Shown: positions 28,256 to 39,173 of the stretch, piece by piece
Numbering within the stretch: the stretch's first letter is position 1
Layout: each line of letters opens with the position of its first letter
Origin: Streptomyces sp. NBC_01460
GTDB taxonomy: Bacteria > Actinomycetota > Actinomycetes > Streptomycetales > Streptomycetaceae
Assembly: GCF_036227405.1 (NCBI RefSeq)
Contig: NZ_CP109473.1
Location: 4,402,001 to 4,466,000 of the forward strand
Length of the DNA: 64,000 nucleotides
Reading direction: 5' to 3'
The notes under the pieces: model-generated
What the model saw: the letters and a program-made list of their open reading frames with translations, nothing else
What the model was told of the DNA's origin: nothing
Databases searched by the model: none
Made by a program: the position numbers and the translations under genes

Positions 28256-29719
28256 ATGGGGGCGGAGCAGATCCGGCGATGGGAATCGGGTGCCCTCGCG
28301 CACGCCGTCAGCGACCCCTTCGGGCAGGGCCCGCTGCCCTGGCTGCGAGGCAGCGAGAACTACTTCGACGACACCGGTCACGTCGTCCCCTGGTACGCCG
28401 ACCCCGACCTCGGCCGCGGCGGGGTCGGAGGCGGCACGCGGACCGCCGACGACGTGCACCAGCAGATCAAGGGCTTCGTGTCCCCCGGCGCGGCGGCGCC
28501 CGGTGAGGCGATCGACTTCCACATCACCGTGGACCCGCCCCAGCAGTTCTCCGTGGACGTCTACCGCATCGGGCACTACGCGGGCGACGGCGCCGCCAAG
28601 ATCACCACCAGTCCGCGTCTCTCCGGCATCGTCCAGCCGGGGCCGATGGCCGCGGAGCGGACGGTCTCCTGCCATCACTGGTGGCTCTCCTGGCGGTTGC
28701 AGATCCCCAGCTACTGGTCGGTCGGCGCCTATGTCGCCGTGCTCACCACCGCCGACGGCCACCGCTCGCACGTCCCCTTCACCGTCCGCGACGACCGCCC
28801 GGCGGACCTGCTGCTCCTGCTCCCGGACGTGACCTGGCAGGCCTACAACCTGTACCCGGAGGACGGCCGCACCGGCGCGAGCCTCTACCACGCCTGGGAC
28901 GAGCAGGGCAGGCTGCTCGGCGAGGAGGACGCCGCCGTCACCCTCTCCTTCGACCGCCCCTACGCGGGCGCGGGCCTGCCCCTCCACGTCGGCCACGCCT
29001 ACGACTTCATCCGCTGGGCCGAGCGCTACGGCTACGACCTCGCGTACGCCGACGCCCGCGACCTGCACGCCGGGCGTGTGGACCCCAGCCGCTACCGGGG
29101 CCTCGTCTTCCCCGGCCACGACGAGTACTGGTCGGTGCCGATGCGGCGTACGACCGAGCTCGCCAGGGACACCGGCACCTCGCTCGTCTTCCTCTCGGCC
29201 AACACCATGTACTGGCAGGTCGGCCTCGGTCCGTCGGCCTCCGGCGTCCCCGACCGCCTGCTCACCTGCCGCAAGCGCCGAGGCCCCGGCAAGTCCGCGC
29301 TCTGGCGCGAGATCGACCGCCCCGAGCAGCAGCTCCTCGGCATCCAGTACGCCGGCCGGGTCCCCGACCCCCACCCCCTGGTCGTGCGGAACGCCTCGCA
29401 CTGGCTCTGGGAGGCCACCGGCGCGGCCGAGGGCGACGAGATCGACGGGCTGGTCGCCGGCGAGGCAGACCGGTACTTCCCGCGTACGGCGCTGCCCGAT
29501 CACGAGAGCCGCATGCTGCTGGCGCACTCCCCGTACGCCGACGGCGACGGGGCCACCCGGCACCAGGAGACCTCGCTGTACCGCGCCCCGTCGGGTGCGC
29601 TCGTCTTCGCCTCGGGCACCTTCGCCTGGTCCCCGGCGCTGGACCGCCCCGGCCACGTCGACTCCCGTATCCAGAGGGCCACGGCCAACCTGCTCGACCG
29701 GATCTGCAAGCGCGACTGA
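28256..29719 (+). CDS. N,N-dimethylformamidase large-subunit-like protein
   Basis: 487 aa from ATG 28256 (MGAEQIRRWESGALAHAV), with GGGAGGGG 7 bases upstream. An earlier in-frame start at 28142 would add a low-quality stretch. The DMFase beta-subunit family is indicated by FVSPGAAAPGEAIDFHITVDPPQQFSVDVYRIG near 75-110, then LLPDVTWQAYNLY near 195, YDFIRWAERYGYDLAYADARDLH near 245, and VFPGHDEYWS near 285. Dimethylformamidase itself hydrolyses DMF with an iron site; most family members are uncharacterised. No small subunit is adjacent, so the reaction is uncertain. Confidence 0.85.
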   Translation: MGAEQIRRWESGALAHAVSDPFGQGPLPWLRGSENYFDDTGHVVPWYADPDLGRGGVGGGTRTADDVHQQIKGFVSPGAAAPGEAIDFHITVDPPQQFSVDVYRIGHYAGDGAAKITTSPRLSGIVQPGPMAAERTVSCHHWWLSWRLQIPSYWSVGAYVAVLTTADGHRSHVPFTVRDDRPADLLLLLPDVTWQAYNLYPEDGRTGASLYHAWDEQGRLLGEEDAAVTLSFDRPYAGAGLPLHVGHAYDFIRWAERYGYDLAYADARDLHAGRVDPSRYRGLVFPGHDEYWSVPMRRTTELARDTGTSLVFLSANTMYWQVGLGPSASGVPDRLLTCRKRRGPGKSALWREIDRPEQQLLGIQYAGRVPDPHPLVVRNASHWLWEATGAAEGDEIDGLVAGEADRYFPRTALPDHESRMLLAHSPYADGDGATRHQETSLYRAPSGALVFASGTFAWSPALDRPGHVDSRIQRATANLLDRICKRD

Positions 29720-29847
29720 GCCCTGGGTACGCAGGGGGCGGGACCGGCGGTCCACCCAGGGCCCGACGCGGGCGACCCCTGTCGTCGCGGCCCCTCCGCA
29801 TGCGGGACAATCGGAACGACTCCTGGATCAACCTACGCGGAGGCAGC

Positions 29848-30774
29848 GTGTCCGGTTTCGTAGAAAAGCCCGAGCCCGTGCAGGTGCCGGGGCTCACCCA
29901 CCTGCACACCGGCAAGGTGCGCGACCTGTACCGGAACGAGGCGGGCGACCTCGTGATGGTCGCCAGCGACCGCATGTCCGCGTACGACTGGGTCCTGCCC
30001 ACCGAGATCCCGGACAAGGGCCGTGTGCTCACCCAGCTGTCGCTGTGGTGGTTCGACCAGCTCGCCGATCTCGTCCCCAACCACGTGCTGTCGACCGAGC
30101 TCCCCTCCGGGGCGCCCGCCGACTGGGCCGGCCGCACCCTGGTCTGCCGCTCGCTGCGGATGGTCCCCGTCGAGTGCGTGGCGCGCGGCTATCTGACCGG
30201 CTCCGGCCTGGTCGAGTACGACGCGACCCGTACGGTCTGCGGCCTCGGGCTGCCGGAGGGTCTCGTCGACGGCTCCGAGCTCCCGGGCCCGATCTTCACC
30301 CCGGCCACGAAGGCCGCGGTCGGCGATCACGACGAGAACGTCTCGTACGAGGAGGTCGCCCGCGAGGTCGGCCCCGAGACGGCGGCCGTGCTGCGCCGTA
30401 CGACGCTGGACGTCTACGGCCGTGCCCGGGACATCGCCCGTGAGCGCGGGATCATCCTCGCCGACACGAAGTTCGAGTTCGGCTTCGCGCCCACCGCGGA
30501 CGGCGGCGAGGAGCTGATCCTCGCGGACGAGGTGCTGACGCCGGACTCGTCGCGCTTCTGGCCGGCGGAGAGCTGGGAGCCGGGCAGGGCGCAGCCCTCG
30601 TACGACAAGCAGTTCGTGCGTGACTGGCTGACCTCGCCGGCCTCGGGCTGGGACCGCCGCAGCGAGCAGCCGCCCCCGCCGCTGCCGCAGGAGATCGTCG
30701 ACGCCACCCGGGCCAAGTACCTGGACGCGTACGAGCTTCTGACCGGAACCGGCTGGCCCGACCGGGGCGTGTGA
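29848..30774 (+). CDS. purC: SAICAR synthetase (PurC)
   Basis: 308 aa from GTG 29848 with GGAGG five bases upstream. It condenses CAIR with aspartate using ATP. THLHTGKVRDLYRNEAGDLVMVASDRMSAYD at the N-terminus, VECVARGYLTGSG near 105, TKAAVGDHDENVS near 150, and IILADTKFEFGF near 205 with LILADEVLTPDSSRFW near 228 are family blocks. The longer frame upstream overlaps the dimethylformamidase-like gene. A hairpin directly after the stop also serves the opposing tRNA-Gly. Confidence 0.96.
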   Translation: MSGFVEKPEPVQVPGLTHLHTGKVRDLYRNEAGDLVMVASDRMSAYDWVLPTEIPDKGRVLTQLSLWWFDQLADLVPNHVLSTELPSGAPADWAGRTLVCRSLRMVPVECVARGYLTGSGLVEYDATRTVCGLGLPEGLVDGSELPGPIFTPATKAAVGDHDENVSYEEVAREVGPETAAVLRRTTLDVYGRARDIARERGIILADTKFEFGFAPTADGGEELILADEVLTPDSSRFWPAESWEPGRAQPSYDKQFVRDWLTSPASGWDRRSEQPPPPLPQEIVDATRAKYLDAYELLTGTGWPDRGV

Positions 30775-30778
30775 CGGA

Positions 30779-30811
30779 AGAAGGCCCCGGTCCTGAGGAC
30801 CGGGGCCTTCT
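30779..30811. terminator. Bidirectional terminator between purC and tRNA-Gly
   Basis: A 15-bp perfect stem AGAAGGCCCCGGTCC with loop TGA, followed by TCTCT. Confidence 0.85.
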
Positions 30812-30814
30812 CTC

Positions 30815-30890
30815 TGGAGCGGACGACCAGGTTCGAACTGGCGACCTCAACCTTGGCAAGGTTGCGCTCTACCAACTGAGCTACGTCCGC
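30815..30890 (-). tRNA. tRNA-Gly (anticodon GCC), copy 1
   Basis: 76 bases with encoded CCA. The acceptor GCGGACG/CGTCCGC, anticodon loop TTGCCAA and T-loop GTTCGAA are intact. The 73-base body is identical to 34795-34867. Confidence 0.96.
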
Positions 30891-30912
30891 GTGCGCCGTA
30901 GCGCGGTGCCTA

Positions 30913-31536
30913 CTATACCCAACCTCTCTCGCGTGCGAGACGCACCGCCGCATGACGGTTCTCCGCACCGAGCTTGGAGACGGCGGCCGACAGGTAGTTG
31001 CGCACCGTTCCCTGCGAGAGCGACGCCCGCTCCGCGATCTCCGCGACCGGCGCCCCGTCCGCCGCCAGTTCCAGCACCTCGGCCTCACGGGCGGTCAGCG
31101 GGGAATCCCCCGCGGAGATCGCGTCGGCCGCCAACTCCGGGTCCACGTATCGGTTCCCCGCGTGCACGGTACGGATGATCTCGGCCAGCCGCCGGGCGCT
31201 GACGGTCTTCGGGACGAACGCGCGGACGCCCGCCTCCAGCGCCCGTTTCAGATTCCCCGGCCGGCCGTGACTCGTCACGATCATGGTCCGGCAGCCGGGC
31301 AGCGCGTCCCGCAGCGATGTGGCGACCTTCACACCGTCCGCGCCCGGCATCTCCAGGTCCAGGACGGCCACATCGGGCCGGTGTGCCAGGGCCATCGCGA
31401 GCGCCTCGGGGCCGGTGGCCGCCTCGGCGACCAAGGCGATGTCGTCCTCCAGAGCGAGGAGCGCGGCCAGCGCGCCCCGGATCAGGTGCTCGTCGTCGGC
31501 GAGCAGGACGCGGACGGTCTCGGGGGCGGGCGTCAT
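30913..31536 (-). CDS. NarL/LuxR-type response regulator
   Basis: 207 aa from ATG 31536. The receiver domain (residues 8-125) has the acidic pair D14-D15, phospho-acceptor D60 (VAVLDLEMPG), T88 and K110 (FVPK). The C-terminal GerE/LuxR helix-turn-helix is at about 145-200 (LTAREAEVLELAADGAPVAEIAERASLSQGTVRNYLS). The start overlaps the kinase stop by four bases, so the pair is translationally coupled. It ends the operon ATPase-permease-kinase-regulator. A CATGAC/GTCATG palindrome upstream of the operon is a candidate binding site. Confidence 0.94.
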   Translation of the reverse strand: MTPAPETVRVLLADDEHLIRGALAALLALEDDIALVAEAATGPEALAMALAHRPDVAVLDLEMPGADGVKVATSLRDALPGCRTMIVTSHGRPGNLKRALEAGVRAFVPKTVSARRLAEIIRTVHAGNRYVDPELAADAISAGDSPLTAREAEVLELAADGAPVAEIAERASLSQGTVRNYLSAAVSKLGAENRHAAVRLARERGWV

Positions 31537-32789
31537 CGTGTCTCCAGCGGGGGGTGTGCGGGCTTCCGCGGTGAGGGCAGCGGGACCTCGGCGGTCAGGT
31601 GGAAGAGGCCGTCGCCCGTCGGTCCCGCCTCCAGTGAGCCGCCGACGGCGGCGAGCCGTTCCCGGAGCCCGTTGAGCCCGGATCCACCGCCGGGGAGGAC
31701 GGCCTTCCCCGGGATCGCCCCGTCGTTCTCCACCACCAGGCGGACCCCGTCCCGGGCGGTCTCCAGCCGGATGGCGCACCGCTGGGGATCGCCGTGCCGC
31801 AGCACGTTGGTGGCCGCCTCCCGTACGGCCCAGCCGAGGGCGGACTGCACCGCGGCGGGAAGCCGCTGCCCGCTGTCGCCGTGCACGGCGACAGCGATGC
31901 CGGCGGCTCGCAGGACGCCCTGGGCGCCCAGGAGTTCCGTACCGAGGTCGGCCTCCCGGTAGCCCCGTACGACGTCGCGGACCTCCTGCTGGGAGGCGCG
32001 CGCGATGCGCTGCACCTCGACCATCTGGTCCAGGGCCGTGGGTTTTCCGCGTTGCGCGAGCTCCACGGCCAGCTCGCTCTTCAGGGCGATCACCGCCAGA
32101 TTCCGGCCCAGCACGTCGTGCATGTCCCGTCCGAACCGCAGCCGTTCCTCCGCGACGGCCAGCCGGGTCTCCACGTCCTGGGCGTCGCGGAGCTTCGCCA
32201 TCACGTCCAGGGTCCAGGCGGAGAGACGCATGGTGACGGCGAACAGTCCGGTGCCGAAACAGACCCCCAGAAAGGTCTGGAGGACGAGGGCCCCGTCTCC
32301 GCCGGCCAGCGAAACACCCCCGCTCACCCCCGCCGCCACGGCGGTCAGGGCCACCGGGGGCGCCCACACGGGGGCGAGCAGGACGAGGGAGGCCGTGAGC
32401 GGCAGGGTCGCCGAGGCCAGGGCCAGCGGCAGCTCGGAGAACTCCTCCGGCCCGGCGTACGCCCCGAGTGCCAGCAGACCAGCCGTGTGCGCGAGCATCA
32501 GGGCTCCACCGAGCGCCGGCAGCGACGGTCCGACTGCCCGGCGTCCCAGGTAGCTCTGCAGGGCCCCGGCCAGCAGGGGGACGGAACAGAGGCCTTGAGC
32601 GACCGCGGCAAGGACCGTTCCGCCGATCAGCCAGACGGGTGCGCCGGAATGCCGTACCGGTCGCGTCACCGACAGCAGCACCGGGCACACGAGCGACATC
32701 CACACCAGGAAGTGCAGGGAGCCGCGCGTATAGAGATCGATCTTGTCGAAGCCGCTTCGGCCCTTCCAGCTCCGGATCCGTCCCCGCAC
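31533..32789 (-). CDS. Sensor histidine kinase (NarX/DesK-like)
   Basis: 418 aa from GTG 32789. About six membrane spans at residues 25-190, without a sizeable extracellular sensor loop, are followed by the HisKA_3 dimerisation region with phospho-histidine H224 (LRFGRDMHDVLGRNLA). The ATPase end is WAVREAATNVLRHGDP (N box) near 325 and GGSGLNGLRERLAAVGG (G box) near 370. This short-loop, membrane-sensing architecture with an adjacent ABC exporter is typical of systems responding to cell-envelope drugs. The stop overlaps the response regulator start; the start codon choice is weakly supported. Confidence 0.93.
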   Translation of the reverse strand: MRGRIRSWKGRSGFDKIDLYTRGSLHFLVWMSLVCPVLLSVTRPVRHSGAPVWLIGGTVLAAVAQGLCSVPLLAGALQSYLGRRAVGPSLPALGGALMLAHTAGLLALGAYAGPEEFSELPLALASATLPLTASLVLLAPVWAPPVALTAVAAGVSGGVSLAGGDGALVLQTFLGVCFGTGLFAVTMRLSAWTLDVMAKLRDAQDVETRLAVAEERLRFGRDMHDVLGRNLAVIALKSELAVELAQRGKPTALDQMVEVQRIARASQQEVRDVVRGYREADLGTELLGAQGVLRAAGIAVAVHGDSGQRLPAAVQSALGWAVREAATNVLRHGDPQRCAIRLETARDGVRLVVENDGAIPGKAVLPGGGSGLNGLRERLAAVGGSLEAGPTGDGLFHLTAEVPLPSPRKPAHPPLETR

Positions 32790-32819
32790 CTCGCGCGTCC
32801 CCCTCCCGGCCCGTCGGGC

Positions 32820-33590
32820 TCAGTCACGTGGATCCCATCGGAACCACCGCTGCACAGCAAACACCGCGAGCCCCGTCCAGACCAGGGCCGTCATGAGCGC
32901 GCCGAACACGTCGCCGCCCGCCGCACCGCCCAGCCAGCCCGCCCGGACGAGCGTCATCACCCCCGTCAGCGGCAGCAGTTCGCACAGTGACGCGGCCAGG
33001 TCCGGGAGGATCTCCAGCGGCACGAAGAGCCCGGAGCCCAGCAGCGAGACGAGGAAGAGCGGCAGCGTGGTCAGCTGGGCGGTCTGCACCGAGCGCGTCA
33101 GGACGGACGTCGCCGCGGCCAGCACGGCCATCAGCACGAGGCCCAGGAGCAGTCCGAGGATCAGCAGGCCGGGCCGTCGCGGCGCCGAGAGGCCGAAGGC
33201 GTACGTGCCGGCCACCACGATCAGTACGCACTGGACGAGGGCCAGGAGCGCCGCCGGGAGCGCCGTACCGGTGAGGATCTCGTGGTCGGAGACCTCCCCG
33301 GTGCGGAGCCGCTTCAGGACGAGCTCCTCGCGCCGGGCCACATAGGCGGCGACGAGGTTCATGTAGACGACCTGGAGCAGCACCATGCCGATGCCACCGC
33401 TCAGGGACGCCCCGGCGACGGTCACTCCCGATCCGCCGAGATCGATCTGCTCCAGCGTGGACTTCATCACCAGGATCAGTGCCGCCGGCATCAGCAGGGC
33501 GACGAACACCGCCGTCCTGTTCCGCGCGAGGAGCGTCACCTCGGCCCGCCCGAGTGCTCCCAGCCGCCCCGCGACCGTGGTTCCCGTCAT
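32820..33590 (-). CDS. ABC-2 type transporter permease
   Basis: 256 aa from ATG 33590, overlapping the ATPase stop by four bases. It has about six membrane spans: LLARNRTAVFVALLMPAALILVM near 20, then a cluster from 60 to 190 including MVLLQVVYMNLVAAYVARREELVLKRLRTGEVSD, a typical ABC-2 coupling region. RWFRWDPRD is the common permease ending. It should form an exporter with the ATPase encoded just upstream. A frame opening at 34001 overlaps the ATPase and is not used. Confidence 0.9.
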   Translation of the reverse strand: MTGTTVAGRLGALGRAEVTLLARNRTAVFVALLMPAALILVMKSTLEQIDLGGSGVTVAGASLSGGIGMVLLQVVYMNLVAAYVARREELVLKRLRTGEVSDHEILTGTALPAALLALVQCVLIVVAGTYAFGLSAPRRPGLLILGLLLGLVLMAVLAAATSVLTRSVQTAQLTTLPLFLVSLLGSGLFVPLEILPDLAASLCELLPLTGVMTLVRAGWLGGAAGGDVFGALMTALVWTGLAVFAVQRWFRWDPRD

Positions 33591-34549
33591 GCCGCCGTCA
33601 CCTTCTCCGCCTCCGTGTGCGTCTTCGCGATCTCGAGGAACGCCTCCTCCAGGGAGGCGGAGCGTGCGTCGAGCCCCCGCAGCTCCACGCCCGACTCGCG
33701 GGCCCAGCGCAGCAGTTCGTGGAGCGACTCCTGGAGCGGCCGCGTGCGGATGTCGACGTGCCGGCCGTCCGTGGCCCCGCGCAGCGCCGGAGGGAGCTGA
33801 TGCGCCGACACTCCTTCCGGGAGCCCGAAGCGGATCCGGGCGGGCCGGGCCGCGGTCACGTCCGCGATCGTGCCCGAGGTGACGATCCGCCCCTGGTGCA
33901 TGATGGCCAGCCGGTCGGCGAGTGCCTCGGCCTCCTCCAGGTAGTGCGTGGTCAGCAGGACGGTCGTGCCACCGTCCCGCAACTCCCGTACCAGCCGCCA
34001 TGTCTCACGCCTGCCCTCGGCGTCGAGCCCCGTCGTCGGCTCGTCGAGGAAGAGGACCTCCGGCCGGCCGAGCAGGGCCAGCGCCAGATCGAGACGGCGG
34101 CGCTCCCCGCCGGAGAGCTGTTTGACCCGGACCCCGGCCCTGGCCGTGAGGCCCACCAGGTCGAGCGCCTCGCCGGGAGGCCTGGCCCCGCTGGTGCAGC
34201 CGGCCCACATCCGCAGGGTCTCCGTGACGGTCAGGTCGGAGGGGAAGCCGCCCTCCTGGAGCATCACGCCGGTGCGGGGCCGCACGGCTGCCCGCTCGCG
34301 CCAGGGATCGTGACCGAGCACGCGGACCGTACCGCTGTCGGGGCGGGCCAGTCCTTCGAGCAGTTCGACGGTGGAGGTCTTCCCGGCTCCGTTGGTCCCG
34401 AGCAGGGCGAAGAGCTCACCGCGTCCCACGGAGAACGAGACCCCGCGCACCGCCTCGAAGCCTCCCGCGTAGGACCGCCGGGCCCCGGTCGCCTCGATCA
34501 CGGCGCCGGGTGTCCCGGTGCCGGCCGGAGGGAATTCGTCGTTGGTCAT
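33587..34549 (-). CDS. ABC transporter ATP-binding protein (drug-efflux type)
   Basis: 320 aa from ATG 34549. Walker A is LLGTNGAGKTSTVELLEG near 50-67, the signature is VKQLSGGERRRLDLALAL near 145, and Walker B is VLFLDEPTTGLD near 168, with TTHYLEEAEALADR (H-loop) near 200. The C-terminal 90 residues resemble the DrrA extension found in daunorubicin-type exporters. First gene of the four-gene operon; the whole unit looks like a self-contained drug-sensing and export module. The substrate is unknown. Confidence 0.94.
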   Translation of the reverse strand: MTNDEFPPAGTGTPGAVIEATGARRSYAGGFEAVRGVSFSVGRGELFALLGTNGAGKTSTVELLEGLARPDSGTVRVLGHDPWRERAAVRPRTGVMLQEGGFPSDLTVTETLRMWAGCTSGARPPGEALDLVGLTARAGVRVKQLSGGERRRLDLALALLGRPEVLFLDEPTTGLDAEGRRETWRLVRELRDGGTTVLLTTHYLEEAEALADRLAIMHQGRIVTSGTIADVTAARPARIRFGLPEGVSAHQLPPALRGATDGRHVDIRTRPLQESLHELLRWARESGVELRGLDARSASLEEAFLEIAKTHTEAEKVTAA

Positions 34550-34605
34550 GGCTCAAGACTTCCGCCCGCCGGAGGGCGCGGGCAGTGCGCGGTGTCATCA
34601 CTGCT

Positions 34606-34621
34606 CATGACAAACGTCATG
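34606..34621. promoter_or_regulatory. Candidate response-regulator site upstream of the ABC operon
   Basis: CATGAC-AAAC-GTCATG, a perfect 6+4+6 inverted repeat 57 bases before the operon start. The TGAC-N4-GTCA pattern is typical of NarL-family regulators such as DesR/LiaR types. Confidence 0.55.
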
Positions 34622-34753
34622 CGTCGGTGGCCGGGAGGGTCGTCACTCACGGGAACGGCCGTGGGCGACCGTGATCGCGGTGGGCGGCCGGAAAGGCCGT
34701 CGGCGCCAGGGGTGTTGTGGCCGGCCGGAATGGTCATCGGCAGCGGGAAACGT

Positions 34754-34787
34754 CAAAGACCCCGGTCGATATCGACCGGGGCCTTTG
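34754..34787 (-). terminator. Terminator downstream of tRNA-Gly copy 2
   Basis: A long stem (CAAAGACCCCGGTCGAT against its complement, one mismatch) directly after the tRNA 3' end on the minus strand. Confidence 0.75.
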
Positions 34788-34794
34788 AATCACG

Positions 34795-34867
34795 AGCGGA
34801 CGACCAGGTTCGAACTGGCGACCTCAACCTTGGCAAGGTTGCGCTCTACCAACTGAGCTACGTCCGC
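34795..34867 (-). tRNA. tRNA-Gly (anticodon GCC), copy 2
   Basis: 73 bases, identical in body to 30815-30890, without an encoded CCA. The two copies lie in the same orientation on either side of the ABC/two-component operon. Confidence 0.95.
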
Positions 34868-34946
34868 ATTGCCGCCACTCGGCTTTCACCGGTGGAGCGC
34901 TCACTACTCTACCTGATCCACTGAGTGGCCCGGTAAGGCAGTGCAG

Positions 34947-35018
34947 AGCGGGTGACAGGAATTGCACACTGCGCCTTCCCCCTGGAAGGGGGATGTTCTA
35001 CTACTGAACTACACCCGC
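34947..35018 (-). tRNA. tRNA-Gly (anticodon TCC)
   Basis: 72 bases, acceptor GCGGGTG/CACCCGC, anticodon loop CTTCCAG, no encoded CCA. It completes a small tRNA-Gly group. The 35019-35170 gap shows nothing else. Confidence 0.93.
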
Positions 35019-35170
35019 ACGCTGCGTCGGACCCGGCTTTTCGGCCTTGCCCTTCGGCGTGCTCCAGACTCTAGCCGACCTGCAGGGGTGTTGTGCAAGT
35101 CGGCTCCCCGAGGTGTCGTCCCCGGCGCCTGCGGGCGTCGTACCAGAACGGAACATTCCGGGCGCCGGTC

Positions 35171-35506
35171 TCAACTGGCGGCGTCGAACGCCTCGTAGAC
35201 CTTCTTGGGGATCCGGCCGCGGGCCGGCACCTCCATCCGGTGCGAGCGGGCCCAGGCGCGCACGGCGGCCGGATCGGGCGCGAGGGATGTGTGGTGGTAC
35301 GCCACCGGGTTCTTGCCGCGCTTGCCGCTATTTGTCTGCTTTCGGCCGGCCGAAACGTACGGCGCCAGCGTCTTGCGCAGCTTCTTTGCATTGGCGGAGT
35401 TGAGATCGATCTCGTACGACTTCCCGTCCAGGGCGAAGGTGACCGTTTCCGCCGCTTCTCCCCCGTCGATGTCGTCGGAGAGTGTGACCACGACCTGCTG
35501 AGCCAC
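35171..35506 (-). CDS. lsrL: Lsr2-family nucleoid-associated protein (probably the LsrL paralogue)
   Basis: 111 aa from GTG 35506 (AQQVVVTLSDDIDGGEA), with AAAGGA upstream. The N-terminal oligomerisation part spans residues 1-60 (VTFALDGKSYEIDLNSANAKKLRKTLAPYV). The C-terminal DNA-binding part ends VRAWARSHRMEVPARGRIPKKVYEAF, with the minor-groove hook RGR at 96-98. Lsr2 proteins coat and silence AT-rich, acquired DNA. Streptomyces carry two paralogues; the gene order here (next to purSQL) matches the locus of lsrL, not lsr2, from my memory of S. coelicolor and S. venezuelae. A frame extends upstream, but only Lsr2 begins at this GTG. Confidence 0.88.
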   Translation of the reverse strand: MAQQVVVTLSDDIDGGEAAETVTFALDGKSYEIDLNSANAKKLRKTLAPYVSAGRKQTNSGKRGKNPVAYHHTSLAPDPAAVRAWARSHRMEVPARGRIPKKVYEAFDAAS

Positions 35507-35893
35507 GGATATCGGTCCTTTCCTGCGGCACCGTCGCGCCTGACATGCGCTGATGCCGGCCTTCCGGCGGCTGGGCGGATACGGATCGACCATGTCGACT
35601 GTTCCGGGACAATCGTGCTTTCCCCGGTATTCATTTGTACAGCGGCGGGAGCCGCATTGTGAAGCCCGGCCAATTGCATCCGCGTGTTGCCTCCGTGTGC
35701 CCGCGTGCAATCAGCGTGAAGATTTTTTTCCCAGGACTTTCCCCTGGGCCGTCGCGGCCCGATATCTCGGCGTGATCGGGGCCGGTGGATATCTACCCGC
35801 GTAGAATTTCAGGCCAGGTACGCTGAGTGGACCCGCGGGGATCTGGGGAACCCCTCGGAGACACAGCCGCACCACACCACATCGGGAGTGCCA
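35507..35893. other. Divergent intergenic region, lsrL and purS
   Basis: About 390 bases, noticeably AT-richer than the surroundings around 35590-35740 (including a run of seven T at about 35721). No gene is supported. TACGCT near 35820 could be a -10 for purS. Lsr2 proteins bind such AT-rich DNA, so self-regulation is plausible. Confidence 0.5.
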
Positions 35894-36145
35894 GTGGCAC
35901 GCGTCGTAGTCGACGTCATGCTCAAGCCGGAGATCCTCGACCCGCAGGGACAGGCTGTGCAGCGCGCACTGCCCCGTCTCGGCTTCGACGGAATCGCGGA
36001 CGTTCGCCAGGGAAAGCGTTTCGAGCTCGAGGTCGAGGGGCCGGTCGACGACGCCGCCCTCGCCCGCATTGACGAGATCGCCGAGACCTTCCTCGCCAAC
36101 ACCGTCATCGAGGACTTCACCGTCACGGTGGAGGAGGAGAAGTGA
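35894..36145 (+). CDS. purS: FGAM synthase subunit PurS
   Basis: 83 aa from GTG 35894 ([21 protein letters not shown]). It is the small connector of the three-part formylglycinamidine synthase, linking PurQ and PurL. The whole protein is the PurS fold: [24 protein letters not shown] then [14 protein letters not shown] prefer this GTG to the one at 35888, since GGGAG is then correctly spaced. The stop overlaps the purQ start, giving a tight purS-purQ-purL operon. Confidence 0.95.
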   Translation: MARVVVDVMLKPEILDPQGQAVQRALPRLGFDGIADVRQGKRFELEVEGPVDDAALARIDEIAETFLANTVIEDFTVTVEEEK

Positions 36146-36818
36146 CCACCCGTATCGGCGTCGTCACTTTTCCCGGCACGCTCGACGACCAGGACAGCCT
36201 GCGGGCCGTGCGGATCGCGGGTGCCGAGCCCGTATCCCTGTGGCACCGCGACAAGGACCTCCAGCAGGTCGACGCGGTCATCCTGGCGGGCGGATTCAGT
36301 TACGGCGACTATCTGCGCGCCGGCGCCATCTCGCGCTTCTCGCCGGTGATGGAGACCGTCATCGAGCAGGCGAAGGCCGGTCTGCCGGTCCTCGGCATCT
36401 GCAACGGTTTCCAGATCCTGACCGAGGCACACCTGCTGCCCGGCGCGATGCTGCGCAACAACCACCTCCACTTCATCTGCCGCGACCAGAAGCTGCGGGT
36501 GGAGAACGCGGAGACCGCCTGGACCTCGGACTACACGGCGGGTCAGGAGATCTCCGTACCGCTGAAGAACGTGGACGGCCGCTACACCGCCGACGAGCGC
36601 ACGCTCGACGAGCTGGAGGCCGAGGGTCGCGTCGCCTTCCGTTACGCCGACGTCAACCCGAACGGCTCGCTGCGCGACATCGCCGGCATCACCAACGCCG
36701 CGGGCAACGTCGTCGGTCTGATGCCGCACCCGGAGCACGCCGTCGAGCCGCTGATCGGCACCGGTCGCACCGACGGCCTGGGTTTCTTCACCTCGATCAT
36801 CAAGAAGCTGGTCAACGC

Positions 36819-36822
<4 letters not shown>
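36142..36822 (+). CDS. purQ: FGAM synthase glutaminase subunit PurQ
   Basis: 226 aa, GTG start overlapping the purS stop. A class I glutamine amidotransferase: the nucleophile is C87 in [11 protein letters not shown], and the catalytic His/Glu lie in [12 protein letters not shown] near 193-204. [18 protein letters not shown] near 45-62 is the oxyanion region. It supplies ammonia to PurL. The stop overlaps the purL start by four bases. Confidence 0.96.
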
Positions 36823-39068
<2,246 letters not shown>

Positions 39069-39085
39069 GTTTCTGCCTGTACCGA

Positions 39086-39116
39086 AGCCCCCGTCCGGGT
39101 CGACCGGACGGGGGCT
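39086..39116 (+). terminator. Terminator of the purSQL operon
   Basis: A perfect 13-bp stem AGCCCCCGTCCGG with a 5-base loop. Confidence 0.85.
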
Positions 39117-39137
39117 CCGTCGTTCCCGCGGTACCTG

Positions 39138-39166
39138 TTGATCAAGATTACGTAATTACGTAAGGT
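39138..39166 (+). promoter_or_regulatory. Promoter with embedded 16-bp palindromic operator
   Basis: TTGATC (39138-39143), 17 bases, TAAGGT (39161-39166), then seven bases to ATG 39174: a good sigma-70-type leaderless promoter. TTACGTAATTACGTAA at 39148-39163 is a perfect palindrome (two abutting TTACGTAA) filling the spacer and entering the -10, an ideal place for repression. Confidence 0.75.
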
Positions 39167-39173
39167 GGATGTC

